Notes under the pieces: model-generated | The model's input: only the letters and a program-made list of their open reading frames with translations | Databases searched by the model: none | Told to the model about the DNA's origin: nothing | Assembly (NCBI GenBank): GCA_009775095.1 | Contig: VSOZ01000020.1 | Location: 1 to 64,000 of the forward strand | Reading direction: 5' to 3' | Length of the DNA: 64,000 nt | DNA from: Muribaculum sp. | Lineage (GTDB): Bacteria; Bacteroidota; Bacteroidia; Bacteroidales; Muribaculaceae | In this document: in pieces, positions 35,268-44,765 of the stretch | How the letters are laid out: every line of letters starts with the position of its first letter | Numbering within the stretch: position 1 is the first letter of the stretch | Position numbers and translations under genes: made by a program

Positions 35268-36407
35268 ATGGCACTTGAACATTTACAGATATATTGGTGG
35301 CTGCTCATATCGGTATTGGGCGCACTTCTCGTATTTTTGCTGTTTGTGCAGGGCGGGCAGTCCATGCTCCCGTGCACGCGCAACGCTGTTGACCGCAATC
35401 TGATGATAAACTCCATAGGACGTAAGTGGGAGCTTACTTTCACTACGCTTGTGGTGTTTGGCGGCGCGTTTTTCGCTTCGTTCCCGTTGTTTTACAGCAC
35501 GAGCTTCGGCGGCGCTTACTGGCTGTGGATGCTTATCCTGTTTACATTTGTAGGACAGGCTGTTAGTTTCCAGTATCGCCGCAAGGCCGGAAATATCTAC
35601 GGTACAGGTTTCTATGACTGGCTACTCCTGCTTAACGGTTGCCTCGGATGCTTTCTGCTCGGAGTGGCGGTGTCGATGTTCTTCTTCGGCTCGGAATTTT
35701 CGGTGACGATGGGAAATATTCTTGATCCCGGTGCACCGGTGATTTCGCGTTGGGCGCCGACTCACGGCTTCGAGGCCATATTCTGCTGGAAAAACTGGAT
35801 ACTCGGCTTTGCCGTTCTTTTCCTTGCCCGTACACAGGGTGCGCTTTACTTTATGAACAATATCGGCGGCGACGACCGGTTCTTTGACCTTAACAAGCGC
35901 CGTGTGCTTGTCAACGGTGTCATATTTGTGCTTTTCTTCGTGGCTTTTGTCGTTATGCTTTGGCTTGCCGACGGATATACAACCACGGGTGAACACAGCT
36001 TTGAAGTGACCCCGCACAAGTACTTCCTCAACTACGTTGAGATGTGGTGGTGTCTTGTCCTCTTCCTTATCGGCGTGGTCATGGTGCTTTATGCGGTGTT
36101 GAAATCTTCGTTTGCCAAGCACTACACCAAGGGCATATGGTGGTCTGGCACAGGCACTGTGCTTGTGGTGCTGACCTTGTTTTGGGTGGCCGGTTACAAC
36201 AATACTCCTTACTATCCGTCGCTCACCGACCCGTCGAGTTCGCTTACCATACAGAACAGCTCCTCTACTTACTTCACCCTAAAGGTGATGAGCTTCGTGT
36301 CGATACTTGTGCCGTTTGTTGTGGCATATATAGCCTATGTATGGCATAAGATGGACCGCAGCCCACTTACTCCCCGCGAGATGGAAGGCGACGACCACTC
36401 GTATTGA
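35268..36407 (+). CDS. cydB: Cytochrome bd oxidase subunit II
   Basis: 379 residues, eight membrane helices. N-terminal LLVFLLFVQGGQSMLPC, the conserved helix with W-E in RKWELTFTTLVVFGGAFFASFP (here split to stay short), and YDWLLLLNG. It forms the heterodimer with CydA and carries no haem. The Gly/Asp-rich cytoplasmic C-terminus is ordinary for Bacteroidetes. Directly after cydA, with the YigZ-family gene 21 bp downstream on the same strand. Confidence 0.96.
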   Translation: MALEHLQIYWWLLISVLGALLVFLLFVQGGQSMLPCTRNAVDRNLMINSIGRKWELTFTTLVVFGGAFFASFPLFYSTSFGGAYWLWMLILFTFVGQAVSFQYRRKAGNIYGTGFYDWLLLLNGCLGCFLLGVAVSMFFFGSEFSVTMGNILDPGAPVISRWAPTHGFEAIFCWKNWILGFAVLFLARTQGALYFMNNIGGDDRFFDLNKRRVLVNGVIFVLFFVAFVVMLWLADGYTTTGEHSFEVTPHKYFLNYVEMWWCLVLFLIGVVMVLYAVLKSSFAKHYTKGIWWSGTGTVLVVLTLFWVAGYNNTPYYPSLTDPSSSLTIQNSSSTYFTLKVMSFVSILVPFVVAYIAYVWHKMDRSPLTPREMEGDDHSY

Positions 36408-36428
36408 TACTGACATATAAATTGCATT

Positions 36429-37025
36429 ATGGGCGATACTTTTTATACACTTGAGTCTGCATCGGAAGGATGCTATAAAGAGAAGATGAGCAAGTTTCTC
36501 GCTTTTGCCGTGCCGGTGTCGGGTGTGGTGGAGGCGAAGGAAGTTATCGCCTCATATCAGAAGAAGTATCATGACGCGCGACATGTGTGCTGGGCCTATA
36601 TGACGGGCGCATCGCGTCTTGACTTTCAGTGCAACGACAACGGAGAGCCGTCGGGTACTGCGGGCAAGCCGATTCTCGGTCAGATAAATTCGTTCAATCT
36701 CACAAATGTCGTTATTGTCGTAGTGCGCTATTTCGGTGGCATAAAACTCGGCACCGGCGGTCTTATCGTGGCTTATCGCGAGGCGGCGAGGGAGGCTATA
36801 TTGGCAGGCCGTATAATAGAGTGCCATGAGCAGCGCGAGATAACGTTTACGTTTCCCTACATGGTGATGAACGACGTGATGCGTGCGGTAAAAGACCCGG
36901 AGATCAAAATCCTAAATCAGACGTTTGACAACTCTTGTGAGATGTCTGTAACAATACGCGCCGACTATGCTGATGCATTGTCGGCGCGTTTATCCGATAT
37001 ATCTGGTGTCAGTTTTCGTCCTTAG
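36429..37025 (+). CDS. YigZ/IMPACT (UPF0029) family protein
   Basis: 198 residues. IMPACT domain signature: KFLAFAVPV, HVCWAYMTG, NDNGEPSGTAGKPIL, VVVRYFGGIKLGTGGL; the C-terminal 60 residues form a ferredoxin-like domain found in YigZ. Members are linked to translation control in eukaryotes; the bacterial role is unsettled. It converges with queA (11 bp apart) and no clear terminator separates them. Confidence 0.93.
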   Translation: MGDTFYTLESASEGCYKEKMSKFLAFAVPVSGVVEAKEVIASYQKKYHDARHVCWAYMTGASRLDFQCNDNGEPSGTAGKPILGQINSFNLTNVVIVVVRYFGGIKLGTGGLIVAYREAAREAILAGRIIECHEQREITFTFPYMVMNDVMRAVKDPEIKILNQTFDNSCEMSVTIRADYADALSARLSDISGVSFRP

Positions 37026-37036
37026 ACGACGCTCTA

Positions 37037-38086
37037 TCAGATGATGAGCATGGCGTCGCCGTATGCTCCGAAGCGGTATTTCTCCTTTACGGCCACTTCA
37101 TAGGCGTGCATTACGAGGTCATATCCGCCAAACGCGGCCACCATCATGAGCATGGTCGAGTAGGGCATGTGAAATCCGCTTACCATGGCGGAGGCCACCG
37201 TGAAGTCGTAGGGCGGGAAGATGAATTTGTTGGTCCAGCCCGTGAATGTCTTCATGTGGCCGCCCATACTTACCGCGCTTTCTATGCCGCGGAGCACTGA
37301 AGTGCCTACCGCACATACCTGCCTGCCGTTGTCTTTGGCATTGTTCACAAGGTCGACAAGCTGCGGAGTTACCTCCATCTCTTCCGAGTCCATGCGGTGT
37401 TTTGTAAGATCCTCCACGTCGATTTCGCGATAGTTGCCAAGACCCGAATGGACGGTCAGGAAGCCTGCTTCCACGCCTTTTATCTCAAGGCGTTTCATAA
37501 GCTCGCGGCTGAAGTGAAGACCGGCCGACGGAGCCACCACCGCACCTTCGTTATGGGCGAATATACACTGATAGCGCTCTGCGTCTTCAGGTTCGGGAGT
37601 GCGTTTTATATAGGGGGGCAGGGGAGTCTGTCCCAGTTTGTACAGGGCATCCTTGAACTCTTCATGACTCCCATCGTAGAGGAAGCGCAGTGTGCGGCCG
37701 CGCGAGGTAGTGTTGTCGATGACTTCTGCTACCATCGACTCGTCGTCGCCGAAATATAGCTTGTTGCCTATGCGTATCTTGCGCGCCGGTTCTACAAGTA
37801 CATCCCAGAGCTTGTTTTCTTCATTCAATTCACGTAGCAGAAATACCTCGATTCTCGCTCCGGTCTTCTCCTTGTTGCCGTAGAGCAGCGCCGGAAATAC
37901 TTTGGTGTCGTTGAATACAAACACGTCGCCGTCACCGAAAAAGTTGATTATATCCTTGAACCGGAGGTGCTCTATCTCGCCGGTGTCGCGGTGGACAACC
38001 ATCATGCGTGCTTCGTCGCGGACCTCACAAGGATGAGAGGCTATGAGGTCATCGGGGAGCTTGAATTTGAATTGAGAAAGTTTCAT
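37037..38086 (-). CDS. queA: S-adenosylmethionine:tRNA ribosyltransferase-isomerase
   Basis: 349 residues. QueA blocks: [61 protein letters not shown], and [12 protein letters not shown]. It transfers the ribosyl part of SAM to preQ1-modified tRNA, the epoxyqueuosine step. Last gene of the ftsX-DUF3098-uppP-truB-queA operon; 20 bp after truB. Confidence 0.97.
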   Translation of the reverse strand: MKLSQFKFKLPDDLIASHPCEVRDEARMMVVHRDTGEIEHLRFKDIINFFGDGDVFVFNDTKVFPALLYGNKEKTGARIEVFLLRELNEENKLWDVLVEPARKIRIGNKLYFGDDESMVAEVIDNTTSRGRTLRFLYDGSHEEFKDALYKLGQTPLPPYIKRTPEPEDAERYQCIFAHNEGAVVAPSAGLHFSRELMKRLEIKGVEAGFLTVHSGLGNYREIDVEDLTKHRMDSEEMEVTPQLVDLVNNAKDNGRQVCAVGTSVLRGIESAVSMGGHMKTFTGWTNKFIFPPYDFTVASAMVSGFHMPYSTMLMMVAAFGGYDLVMHAYEVAVKEKYRFGAYGDAMLII

Positions 38087-38106
38087 ATACTAAAATTTCT
38101 TGTTGT

Positions 38107-38823
38107 TTATGCTTTGTCATTGTCTTCGGGCATCTCTATCGGTGTCTCCTTTATAAGGGTCACCGCGTTGTCTACCGTCATGCAGCGGTCTACCGCTATT
38201 TCGCCGACTCTCGTGCGACGCAGGGCGGTCAGATGACCTCCCGAACCGAGTGCTTCGCCGATGTCGCGGGCAAGTGCGCGTATGTATGTGCCCTTGCTAC
38301 ATACAACTTTTACCGTTATGCTTTCGGGCGTGAATTCGAGAAGCTCGATCGTGTCGATTACCAGAAGTTTCGGTTTTATCGTCACTTCATCGCCCCGTCG
38401 TGCACGCTTGTATGCGCGTTCGCCGTTGATTTTACATGCTGAAAAAGCCGGCGGTATCTGTGATATCGGGCCTATGAAGCGCTTCAAGGTCTCTTCGACC
38501 AGCTCACGGGTTATGTGGCCGGTCGGGTATGTGGCGTCGATCTCTGTTTCGAGGTCAAATGACGGAGTGGTGGCGCCGAGGGCTATGGTGGCCACATACT
38601 CTTTTGTCCGGGCCTGCAGTTCGTCGATAAGCTTGGTCGCTTTGCCGGTACACACCATCATCACCCCTGTTGCGAGTGGGTCGAGAGTACCTGCATGTCC
38701 GACTTTGAGCTTTTTGACTTTCAGCCGGCGCAAAAGAGCACCCCGTATTCGCTTTACCGCGTCAAACGATGTCCAGCCGTAAGGCTTATCGATGTATAAT
38801 ATCTCTCCGTCTAAAAAATTCAT
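38107..38823 (-). CDS. truB: tRNA pseudouridine-55 synthase
   Basis: 238 residues. Catalytic Asp in HAGTLDPLATGVM near residue 45, plus YIDKPYGWTSFD at the start and SKGTYIRALARDIG toward the end. Makes psi55 in the T-loop of tRNAs. No PUA domain is attached, which is the short form common in Bacteroidetes. 10 bp behind uppP. Confidence 0.96.
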   Translation of the reverse strand: MNFLDGEILYIDKPYGWTSFDAVKRIRGALLRRLKVKKLKVGHAGTLDPLATGVMMVCTGKATKLIDELQARTKEYVATIALGATTPSFDLETEIDATYPTGHITRELVEETLKRFIGPISQIPPAFSACKINGERAYKRARRGDEVTIKPKLLVIDTIELLEFTPESITVKVVCSKGTYIRALARDIGEALGSGGHLTALRRTRVGEIAVDRCMTVDNAVTLIKETPIEMPEDNDKA

Positions 38824-38833
38824 GCCCTTATTT

Positions 38834-39664
38834 TTACCAGCAGATGCACACTATACCCATGATTACGCAGTAGATGGCAAACCATACGAGCTTGCCTTTC
38901 TTGACCAGCTCAAGCATCCATTTACATGCTATGCAACCGGTGACAAAAGCGGCGATGAATCCTACCGTTATGGCTAACAGCCCGGTCGACTGTGCCGACA
39001 CTGGTGCCGTAATAATATCTTTCATATCGAGCAATGCTTCGCCCAGAATAGGTATGATTACCATGAGGAATGAGAAAGACGCCACCTTCTCGCGCTTATC
39101 CCCGATAAGTATACCGGTGGCTATGGTTGTGCCGGAACGGCTGAGACCCGGCAGTACGGCTACAGCTTGTGCGCATCCTATGATGAATGCGTCGAGCCAT
39201 GTTATGTCGCGGGGTTTGTATGTTCGGCCCGTAAGTGCCGACTTTTGCATAGGCTTTGTGCGAAAAAAGTAGGCAAACGACAGCAGAAGAGCCGTGATAC
39301 AGAGGCATATGCCCACTATACGGAGGTTGCCTCCGAAAAAGCTCTCGACAACGTCTTTGAAGCAAAAGCCTACAATGGCTACCGGAATGCATGAAACAAG
39401 TATTTTACACACATAATAGAAGTTAGAGTCCATTTTAAGTGTGAAAAAACTGCGGCAAAGCGGGAAAAATTCTTTCCAGAGAATGACCAATGTGGACAGT
39501 ACGGTAGCCGCATGAAGCATCAGGTCAAATTCAAGCGCCTGATCGGATGGTAGATCTACATGCAGTATCTCACGGAATATCTCCAGATGTCCGCTGGAAC
39601 TTATGGGGAGATATTCGGCCAAACCTTGTACAATACCTAAAATGAGGGCGTCAAGCCAATCCAT
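38834..39664 (-). CDS. uppP: Undecaprenyl-diphosphatase
   Basis: 276 residues, about eight membrane helices. BacA/UppP motifs GLAEYLPISSSGHL (residues 14-27) and LPGLSRSGTTIATG (about 170). Recycles the C55 lipid carrier for peptidoglycan and O-antigen. Co-transcribed with DUF3098 and truB. Confidence 0.96.
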   Translation of the reverse strand: MDWLDALILGIVQGLAEYLPISSSGHLEIFREILHVDLPSDQALEFDLMLHAATVLSTLVILWKEFFPLCRSFFTLKMDSNFYYVCKILVSCIPVAIVGFCFKDVVESFFGGNLRIVGICLCITALLLSFAYFFRTKPMQKSALTGRTYKPRDITWLDAFIIGCAQAVAVLPGLSRSGTTIATGILIGDKREKVASFSFLMVIIPILGEALLDMKDIITAPVSAQSTGLLAITVGFIAAFVTGCIACKWMLELVKKGKLVWFAIYCVIMGIVCICW

Positions 39665-39699
39665 CGTAAAAAGCAGATAAAATTAATAATATAAATCGG

Positions 39700-39981
39700 T
39701 TATGCCTTGGTACTGGGCCGGAAGACTACGGCTACACCCATAAATATGAAGCCGAGAAATGCCATAGTCGGACCGACCACTATGCGGCGTGTGGAGAAAA
39801 TGTCGGGGTTGAACGCCTCGGTAGTGGTGCTGCCGCCGAGCATAAGCAGAAATCCTGCAAGAATTATCAGTCCCGAGACAGCCATCATGATGAAATTGAT
39901 TTTTGTCAGAGGGAAGTTGCTCCTCGGCTCTTTGTCGATGCCGTCGTCCTGAACAGGAGTGATGTTGTTTTGCTTTACCAT
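39700..39981 (-). CDS. DUF3098 small membrane protein
   Basis: 93 residues. A short charged N-terminus ending FPLTKINF, then two membrane helices (about 31-50 and 70-88) joined by FNPDIFSTRRIVVGP, the DUF3098 signature. Function unknown. It sits between ftsX and uppP, as in other Bacteroidetes, so a role near cell division or envelope growth is suggested by context. Confidence 0.88.
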   Translation of the reverse strand: MVKQNNITPVQDDGIDKEPRSNFPLTKINFIMMAVSGLIILAGFLLMLGGSTTTEAFNPDIFSTRRIVVGPTMAFLGFIFMGVAVVFRPSTKA

Positions 39982-40003
39982 ATATAATTATATAATGTCA
40001 TTT

Positions 40004-40894
40004 TTATTTAAACATGTCATCGTACGATGAACGCAGATATTTGTTTGTCGCGAATACGGCCGCGGTGAAGCATATGAGCATGCCCAGCACTATTACCCCG
40101 GCAAATACGCACAGCGCCGCCGGCCACGTAACGGCTTCACGGATAGTCTTGTCGAGCGTGTGGAAGTATGCCAATGCTCCGGCAAGTATGGCGTCGGCCA
40201 CTATGCCGGCTACCAGTCCGCTGATGAGGTTGCCGGTGAGAAACGGCTTGCGTATGAAAGCGCCCGTGGCTCCTACGAGTTTCATTGTGTGGATTGTGAA
40301 ACGTCGTGAGTATACCGAAAGCCTTATGGTGTTGTTTATGAGCGCGAATGATATGAACAGCAGTACCGCCGCTATGGCTGTAAGTATGATCGTGATTGAT
40401 TTTATATTGGCGTTTACCGCATCGACCATCTCGGTGTGTACGTTTATGTCCGATATGTAAGGGAGCGAGGAGATGGGGGCCACTATGGCGCCGATAGAGT
40501 CAACATCGGCGTAGTCGGCTTTTACCTTGACTTCAAGTTCGGGGCTGAACGGGTTTACGCCGAGCACTTGCATCAGGTCCTCTCCCGTATCCTCTTTCCA
40601 CTTATTCATGGCGTCTGCGGCAGAAAAATAACGCATACTTGACACATAGGGTGCCGTAGTGATGCGTTGTTTCAGGTAGTTTATCTGATTGTCGGTGGCT
40701 GTGTCGGAAAACACGATGCTGAAGCCCATGTTCTCTTTTATTTCTGAGGTTATAGAGTGGGCCGCTATGCCGAGCAGCGATATTATGCCCAACAGCATCA
40801 GTACGAGTGCCACACTTACTGTCGCGGTTATCTGGGCCGAGAATGTCGATATTCCTTTACGATGCTTCTTTTCCATACTTTGGGATAAGGCCAT
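40004..40894 (-). CDS. ftsX: Cell division protein FtsX
   Basis: About 297 residues. One N-terminal membrane helix (near 25-48), a periplasmic domain (about 50-160), and three further helices; C-terminal FtsX permease block. It pairs with FtsE to control peptidoglycan hydrolases at the septum; ftsE is not adjacent. ATG 40894 is used, ATG 40876 (MEKKHRKG) is equally possible, and the TTG at 40915 lies in the -7 box and is rejected. Confidence 0.9.
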   Translation of the reverse strand: MALSQSMEKKHRKGISTFSAQITATVSVALVLMLLGIISLLGIAAHSITSEIKENMGFSIVFSDTATDNQINYLKQRITTAPYVSSMRYFSAADAMNKWKEDTGEDLMQVLGVNPFSPELEVKVKADYADVDSIGAIVAPISSLPYISDINVHTEMVDAVNANIKSITIILTAIAAVLLFISFALINNTIRLSVYSRRFTIHTMKLVGATGAFIRKPFLTGNLISGLVAGIVADAILAGALAYFHTLDKTIREAVTWPAALCVFAGVIVLGMLICFTAAVFATNKYLRSSYDDMFK

Positions 40895-40912
40895 AACAGA
40901 CCTAATAAGGTG

Positions 40913-40943
40913 CAAATTTACAACATAAAAGCCCCGTTGTCAA
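40913..40943 (-). promoter_or_regulatory. Promoter of the ftsX-queA operon
   Basis: TTG (40943-40941), 20 bp, TAAATTTG (40920-40913) on minus. Good match to consensus; it also rules out the TTG start codon that overlaps it. Confidence 0.75.
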
Positions 40944-40950
40944 GAGTTTG

Positions 40951-40990
40951 ACACAAAAAAATAGCGCCAGACATCGAGGACTGACGCTAT
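40951..40990 (-). terminator. Terminator of the CoA-transferase gene
   Basis: Minus hairpin ATAGCG-T-CAG (40990-40981) with CTG-G-CGCTAT (40970-40961) followed by TTTTTTGTG. Lies 20 bp after the stop at 41010. Confidence 0.8.
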
Positions 40991-41009
40991 ATGTAAGTAT
41001 ATTAGCCGA

Positions 41010-42506
41010 TTATGCGAATTTCGACCAGTCGGTTTTACGCATGTCGCCTTCGGCGGCAAATGTCGTGTGGAAGCCGAGAGCGGCATTAAGGGCGTGAGGA
41101 GTATGGCCTCCTGCCTGCGACAGCTTGAGATAGTCGCGGAGCAGTTGTTTGTACTCGGGGTTCACGCAGTTTTCGATGATAGTCTCGGCGCGCTGTATAG
41201 GTGACTTGCCGCGCAGGTCGGCTATGCCTTGGTCGGTGATAAGCACGTCGACAGAGTGCTCGCTGTGATCAAGGTGTGACACCATGGGCACAATGGTCGA
41301 GATAAGTCCGCCTTTGGCTGTCGACGGGCAGCTGAATATCGATATGTAGGCGTTGCGGGTGAAGTCGCCCGAGCCTCCGATCCCGTTCATCATCTTGGTG
41401 CCCACCACATGTGTGGAGTTGATGTTGCCGAATATGTCGGCTTCGAGAGCGGTGTTCATCGTTATTACGCCTAATCGACGTACTATCTCGGGGCTGTTTG
41501 ATATTTCGCCGGGGCGCATGAGTATCTTGTCACGGAAGAAGTCGATGTTATTGAATACCTCGGTCATCTTGGCGTCGGAGAATGTCATCGAGCAGGTGGA
41601 GGCGAAGCGGCATTTGCCTTTCTCCATAAGGTCAACTACGGCATCCTGTATAACTTCGGTATACATGTCAAATGCAGGCACTTCCTTGGACTCGCCGAGG
41701 CCGAAGAGTACAGCGTTCGCTATGTTGCCCACGCCGCTTTGCAGGGGTAGGAACGATGCGGGTATGGCTCCCCGGCGCAGTTCGCCGATGAGGAAGTCGC
41801 ATACGTTGGCGCCGATCTGTTTTGTCACGTCGTCAAGCGGCGAGAAGCCGTGTACTCCGTCGGTGATGTTGGTCTTTACCACGCCTACTATTTTGGCCGG
41901 GTCAACCTTGAGCAGGGTCGAACCTATGCGGTCATTGGGTTTGTAAATGGGTATTTCACGACGATAAGGCGGGTCGAGAGGCATGTATATATCATGAAGA
42001 CCCTCTACCGATGTCGGTATGGCCTCGTTGAGCTCGATGATGATTTTCTTGGCCATTTTGGCAACGGTGGGAGCCATACCTACGCCGGTGCCGAGAAGTA
42101 TCTCGCCGTTGTCACTTACATGGGCGGCTTCTATGATGGCTACATCGATGTCGCCGAACGTGCCGTAACGGAGTTTCTGAGCGAGCTCTGACAGATGCAG
42201 GTCAAAATAATTGGTGTCATGTGAGTTGATGCGCTTGCGCAGATCGGCCGAACTCTGATAGGGAGTGCGCTTGTCGATAGCATTGGCGCGTGCAAGAGCT
42301 CCGTCAACATGGTCGTTGGTCGATGCGCCGGTGAAGATGTTGACTTTGAAGGGACGCCCTTCAGCGTGTTCTTTTTCTGCCTTTTTAGCCAAGGCTTCAG
42401 TGACCACTTTAGGTGTACCGGCGGCTGTAAAGCCCGACAGACCTAAGTTGTCGCCGTTGTTGATGACTTCTGCAGCTTCTTGAGCTGTAAGGATGGGAAA
42501 AGCCAT
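41010..42506 (-). CDS. Acetyl-CoA hydrolase/transferase family, succinate:CoA transferase type
   Basis: 498 residues from ATG 42506 (the upstream 20 codons are AT-rich leader). Two Rossmann-like CoA-transferase domains. GFTAAGTPK near the start, an active-site Glu likely in YTEVIQDAVVDL (about 310), and GIGGSGDFTRNAY (about 405), the GxGGF-type loop. In succinate/propionate fermenters such enzymes move CoA between succinate, propionate and acetate; hydrolysis is a side reaction. Stand-alone gene with its own promoter and terminator. Confidence 0.9.
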   Translation of the reverse strand: MAFPILTAQEAAEVINNGDNLGLSGFTAAGTPKVVTEALAKKAEKEHAEGRPFKVNIFTGASTNDHVDGALARANAIDKRTPYQSSADLRKRINSHDTNYFDLHLSELAQKLRYGTFGDIDVAIIEAAHVSDNGEILLGTGVGMAPTVAKMAKKIIIELNEAIPTSVEGLHDIYMPLDPPYRREIPIYKPNDRIGSTLLKVDPAKIVGVVKTNITDGVHGFSPLDDVTKQIGANVCDFLIGELRRGAIPASFLPLQSGVGNIANAVLFGLGESKEVPAFDMYTEVIQDAVVDLMEKGKCRFASTCSMTFSDAKMTEVFNNIDFFRDKILMRPGEISNSPEIVRRLGVITMNTALEADIFGNINSTHVVGTKMMNGIGGSGDFTRNAYISIFSCPSTAKGGLISTIVPMVSHLDHSEHSVDVLITDQGIADLRGKSPIQRAETIIENCVNPEYKQLLRDYLKLSQAGGHTPHALNAALGFHTTFAAEGDMRKTDWSKFA

Positions 42507-42563
42507 AATCTGATAATAATTGTTTTTATGTTTATTATAAGGTATAAAATGCTTAATTTTGCG

Positions 42564-42594
42564 CAAAAATAAATAAAACTATTCGACAATCAAA
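42564..42594 (-). promoter_or_regulatory. Promoter of the CoA-transferase gene
   Basis: TTTG (42594-42591), 19 bp, TATTTTTG (42571-42564) on minus. Full consensus; leader about 55 nt. Confidence 0.75.
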
Positions 42595-42603
42595 ATTTTA
42601 ATA

Positions 42604-42628
42604 AGTCCTTTGTCGCGTACACAGGACT
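42604..42628 (+). promoter_or_regulatory. Inverted repeat upstream of miaB
   Basis: AGTCCT-t-TGT (42604-42613) and ACA-c-AGGACT (42619-42628) can form a 9-pair hairpin with loop CGCGT. It is 18 bp before the miaB ATG. No T-run follows; role unknown. Confidence 0.35.
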
Positions 42629-42646
42629 GTAATTACGATATATACA

Positions 42647-44005
42647 ATGAATAAGGACAATATAGACAATATGACCGCAGGTGTGAAAAAACTCTTCATA
42701 GAGACTTACGGATGTCAGATGAATGTGGCCGACAGCGAGGTCGTGGCGGCGGTGATGGCTACCGTGGGATATGAGATGACCGATGATATCGAAAACGCCG
42801 ACGCGGTTTTGTTGAATACGTGCTCCATCCGCGATAACGCCGAGCAGAAAATTTACTCCCGGCTGCAGTACATGGCTTCGCTGAAGCGCCGTCACCGAGG
42901 CCTTTTCATCGTGGGTGTCATAGGATGTATGGCCGAGCGGGTAAAAGAGGGGCTGATTGCCGATTATGGCGTCGACCTCGTGGCCGGTCCTGACGCTTAT
43001 ATGGATCTGCCGGCGCTGTTTGCCGCCGTTGAGGCCGGAGAGAAGGCTATTAATGTTGATCTGTCGACGACAGAGACATATCGCGACATCATACCTATGA
43101 AGATTACCGGCAACAGGGTGTCTGGATTTGTAAGCATCATGCGCGGATGCAATAATTTCTGCTCATACTGTATAGTGCCTTATACACGAGGCCGTGAGCG
43201 CAGCCGCGAGGCCGAGAGTATACTCCGCGAGGTGCTTGACCTTCGCGACCGCGGCTTTAAAGAGGTGACGCTGCTTGGACAGAATGTAAATTCGTACAAT
43301 TATAAGCGGGCCGACGGTAATGTGATAGACTTTGCCGCCCTTCTCGCGCTTGTGGCCGAGGCTGTGCCCGAGATGAGAATTCGCTTTACCACCAGTCATC
43401 CCAAGGATATGAGCGATGACATAATTGCCGCTATAGCTTCGCACGACAATATCTGCAATCATGTGCATCTGCCTGTCCAGTCCGGATCCGACTCTGTGCT
43501 CAAGGCCATGAACCGCAAGTATACGCGCGACTGGTATCTCGGACGCATTGAGGCCATACGCCGGGCTATTCCCGATTGTGGTATATCTACTGACCTGTTT
43601 ACCGGATTTCACGGTGAGACGGAGGAGGATTTTATTATGACACTCGACCTGATGAAGGCGGTGGGATTTGACTCGTCGTTTATGTTCAAGTATTCGGAAC
43701 GACCGGGTACACTCGCTTCGCGTACTATGCCCGACAATGTGCCGGAGGATGTGAAGATAGAGCGACTTAACCGCATGATTGCTCTGCAGAACGAGCTGTC
43801 GGCCGATTCTAACCGTCGCGATGAGGGTAAGATATTTGAAGTGCTAGTCGAGGGTGTGTCCAAGCGGTCGAAAGAGCAGATGGTAGGGCGTAATCCACAA
43901 AACAAGACATGTGTGTTTCCGCGCGGCGATGCCCGTGTGGGCGACAAGGTGCTGGTGCGGGTCGTAAGCTCTTCTTCGGCTACATTGATCTGCGAGAGGG
44001 TGTGA
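42647..44005 (+). CDS. miaB: tRNA-2-methylthio-N6-dimethylallyladenosine synthase
   Basis: 452 residues. N-terminal UPF0004 domain with the three auxiliary cluster Cys in ETYGCQMN, LNTCSIRD and GVIGCMAER; radical-SAM CNNFCSYC in RGCNNFCSYCIVPYTRGRE; C-terminal TRAM domain (about 385-450). Methylthiolates i6A37 in tRNA. Two Fe-S clusters are predicted intact. Transcribed alone, divergent from the CoA-transferase gene and convergent with the Crp/Fnr gene. Confidence 0.96.
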   Translation: MNKDNIDNMTAGVKKLFIETYGCQMNVADSEVVAAVMATVGYEMTDDIENADAVLLNTCSIRDNAEQKIYSRLQYMASLKRRHRGLFIVGVIGCMAERVKEGLIADYGVDLVAGPDAYMDLPALFAAVEAGEKAINVDLSTTETYRDIIPMKITGNRVSGFVSIMRGCNNFCSYCIVPYTRGRERSREAESILREVLDLRDRGFKEVTLLGQNVNSYNYKRADGNVIDFAALLALVAEAVPEMRIRFTTSHPKDMSDDIIAAIASHDNICNHVHLPVQSGSDSVLKAMNRKYTRDWYLGRIEAIRRAIPDCGISTDLFTGFHGETEEDFIMTLDLMKAVGFDSSFMFKYSERPGTLASRTMPDNVPEDVKIERLNRMIALQNELSADSNRRDEGKIFEVLVEGVSKRSKEQMVGRNPQNKTCVFPRGDARVGDKVLVRVVSSSSATLICERV

Positions 44006-44025
44006 CCTTCAGCCGGTTCGCTATT

Positions 44026-44712
44026 CTACTCAGCCGAGGTGTTGAGAATCTCGAGCAGCGACTGGCGGGAGTTGATGCGTATCTCGTTGGCGTCATACTC
44101 GATTATGCCGCGTTCCTTCAGACTGTCAAGTGTGGAGATGAATGATGTGCGTTGTACTCCGAATAGCGAATACAGATCGCGCTGACGGCAGGTGAGCGCT
44201 ATGTCTGTGCCCCCCGGTTGTGTAAGCGATATGATCCAGAATGCTATGCGCTCTTCAAGGCTTCCGGTGGTTATGGCAAGTATACCGTCAACCGCCTTTT
44301 GGGCGTTTCTTGACAGAATATTTAGGAAGTTGAAAAGAAATATCTCGTCGGAGTTAAGGATTTTGGTATAGTCGGTTTTGGATATCTGTAATATGCTGAC
44401 AGGTTCAAGAGCTACGGCGGTACATGGATAAAACGGAGCCCGTCCGAATAAAAATTCCGGCGCGAGTACGTTTGGCGCTTCAAGGGTCTGCGACACTTTG
44501 AAGCGATTGTTGGAGTTGGCTATCGTCACACGCAGTTTGCCGGATATTATGAAGATTATGTGCGTGCACGGATCTCCTGCCGTAACTACGGTCTCACCTT
44601 CCAGATATTTCAGGAAGTGAAATTTGGTCATGCCTACAACCTCCGATATCTTGTATCGGCTAACGCCTTTGAAAAGAGGCAGTCCCATGAGAATTTCGTA
44701 CATGCTGTTCAT
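44026..44712 (-). CDS. Crp/Fnr family transcriptional regulator
   Basis: 228 residues. N-terminal cyclic-nucleotide-binding-like barrel (about 10-130: LEGETVVTAGDPCTHIIFIISGKLRV) and a C-terminal winged helix (about 150-222: LTCRQRDLYSLFGVQRTSFISTLDSLKERG). No N-terminal Cys cluster as in Fnr, and the phosphate-binding segment of CRP (RAPFYPCTAVA here) is not canonical, so the ligand is uncertain. Single gene; the target is not evident from its neighbours. Confidence 0.88.
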   Translation of the reverse strand: MNSMYEILMGLPLFKGVSRYKISEVVGMTKFHFLKYLEGETVVTAGDPCTHIIFIISGKLRVTIANSNNRFKVSQTLEAPNVLAPEFLFGRAPFYPCTAVALEPVSILQISKTDYTKILNSDEIFLFNFLNILSRNAQKAVDGILAITTGSLEERIAFWIISLTQPGGTDIALTCRQRDLYSLFGVQRTSFISTLDSLKERGIIEYDANEIRINSRQSLLEILNTSAE

Positions 44713-44765
44713 AATCGTACTATTTTATATTATTAACGTCATTTAGCTGTAAATGTTCTGATTTT

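Noticed and set aside
42554..42561. TAATTTTG as a plus promoter for miaB
   Set aside because: Matches the -7 consensus but has no -33 at a usable distance and is 86 bp from the start; the same bases sit in the leader of the CoA-transferase gene.
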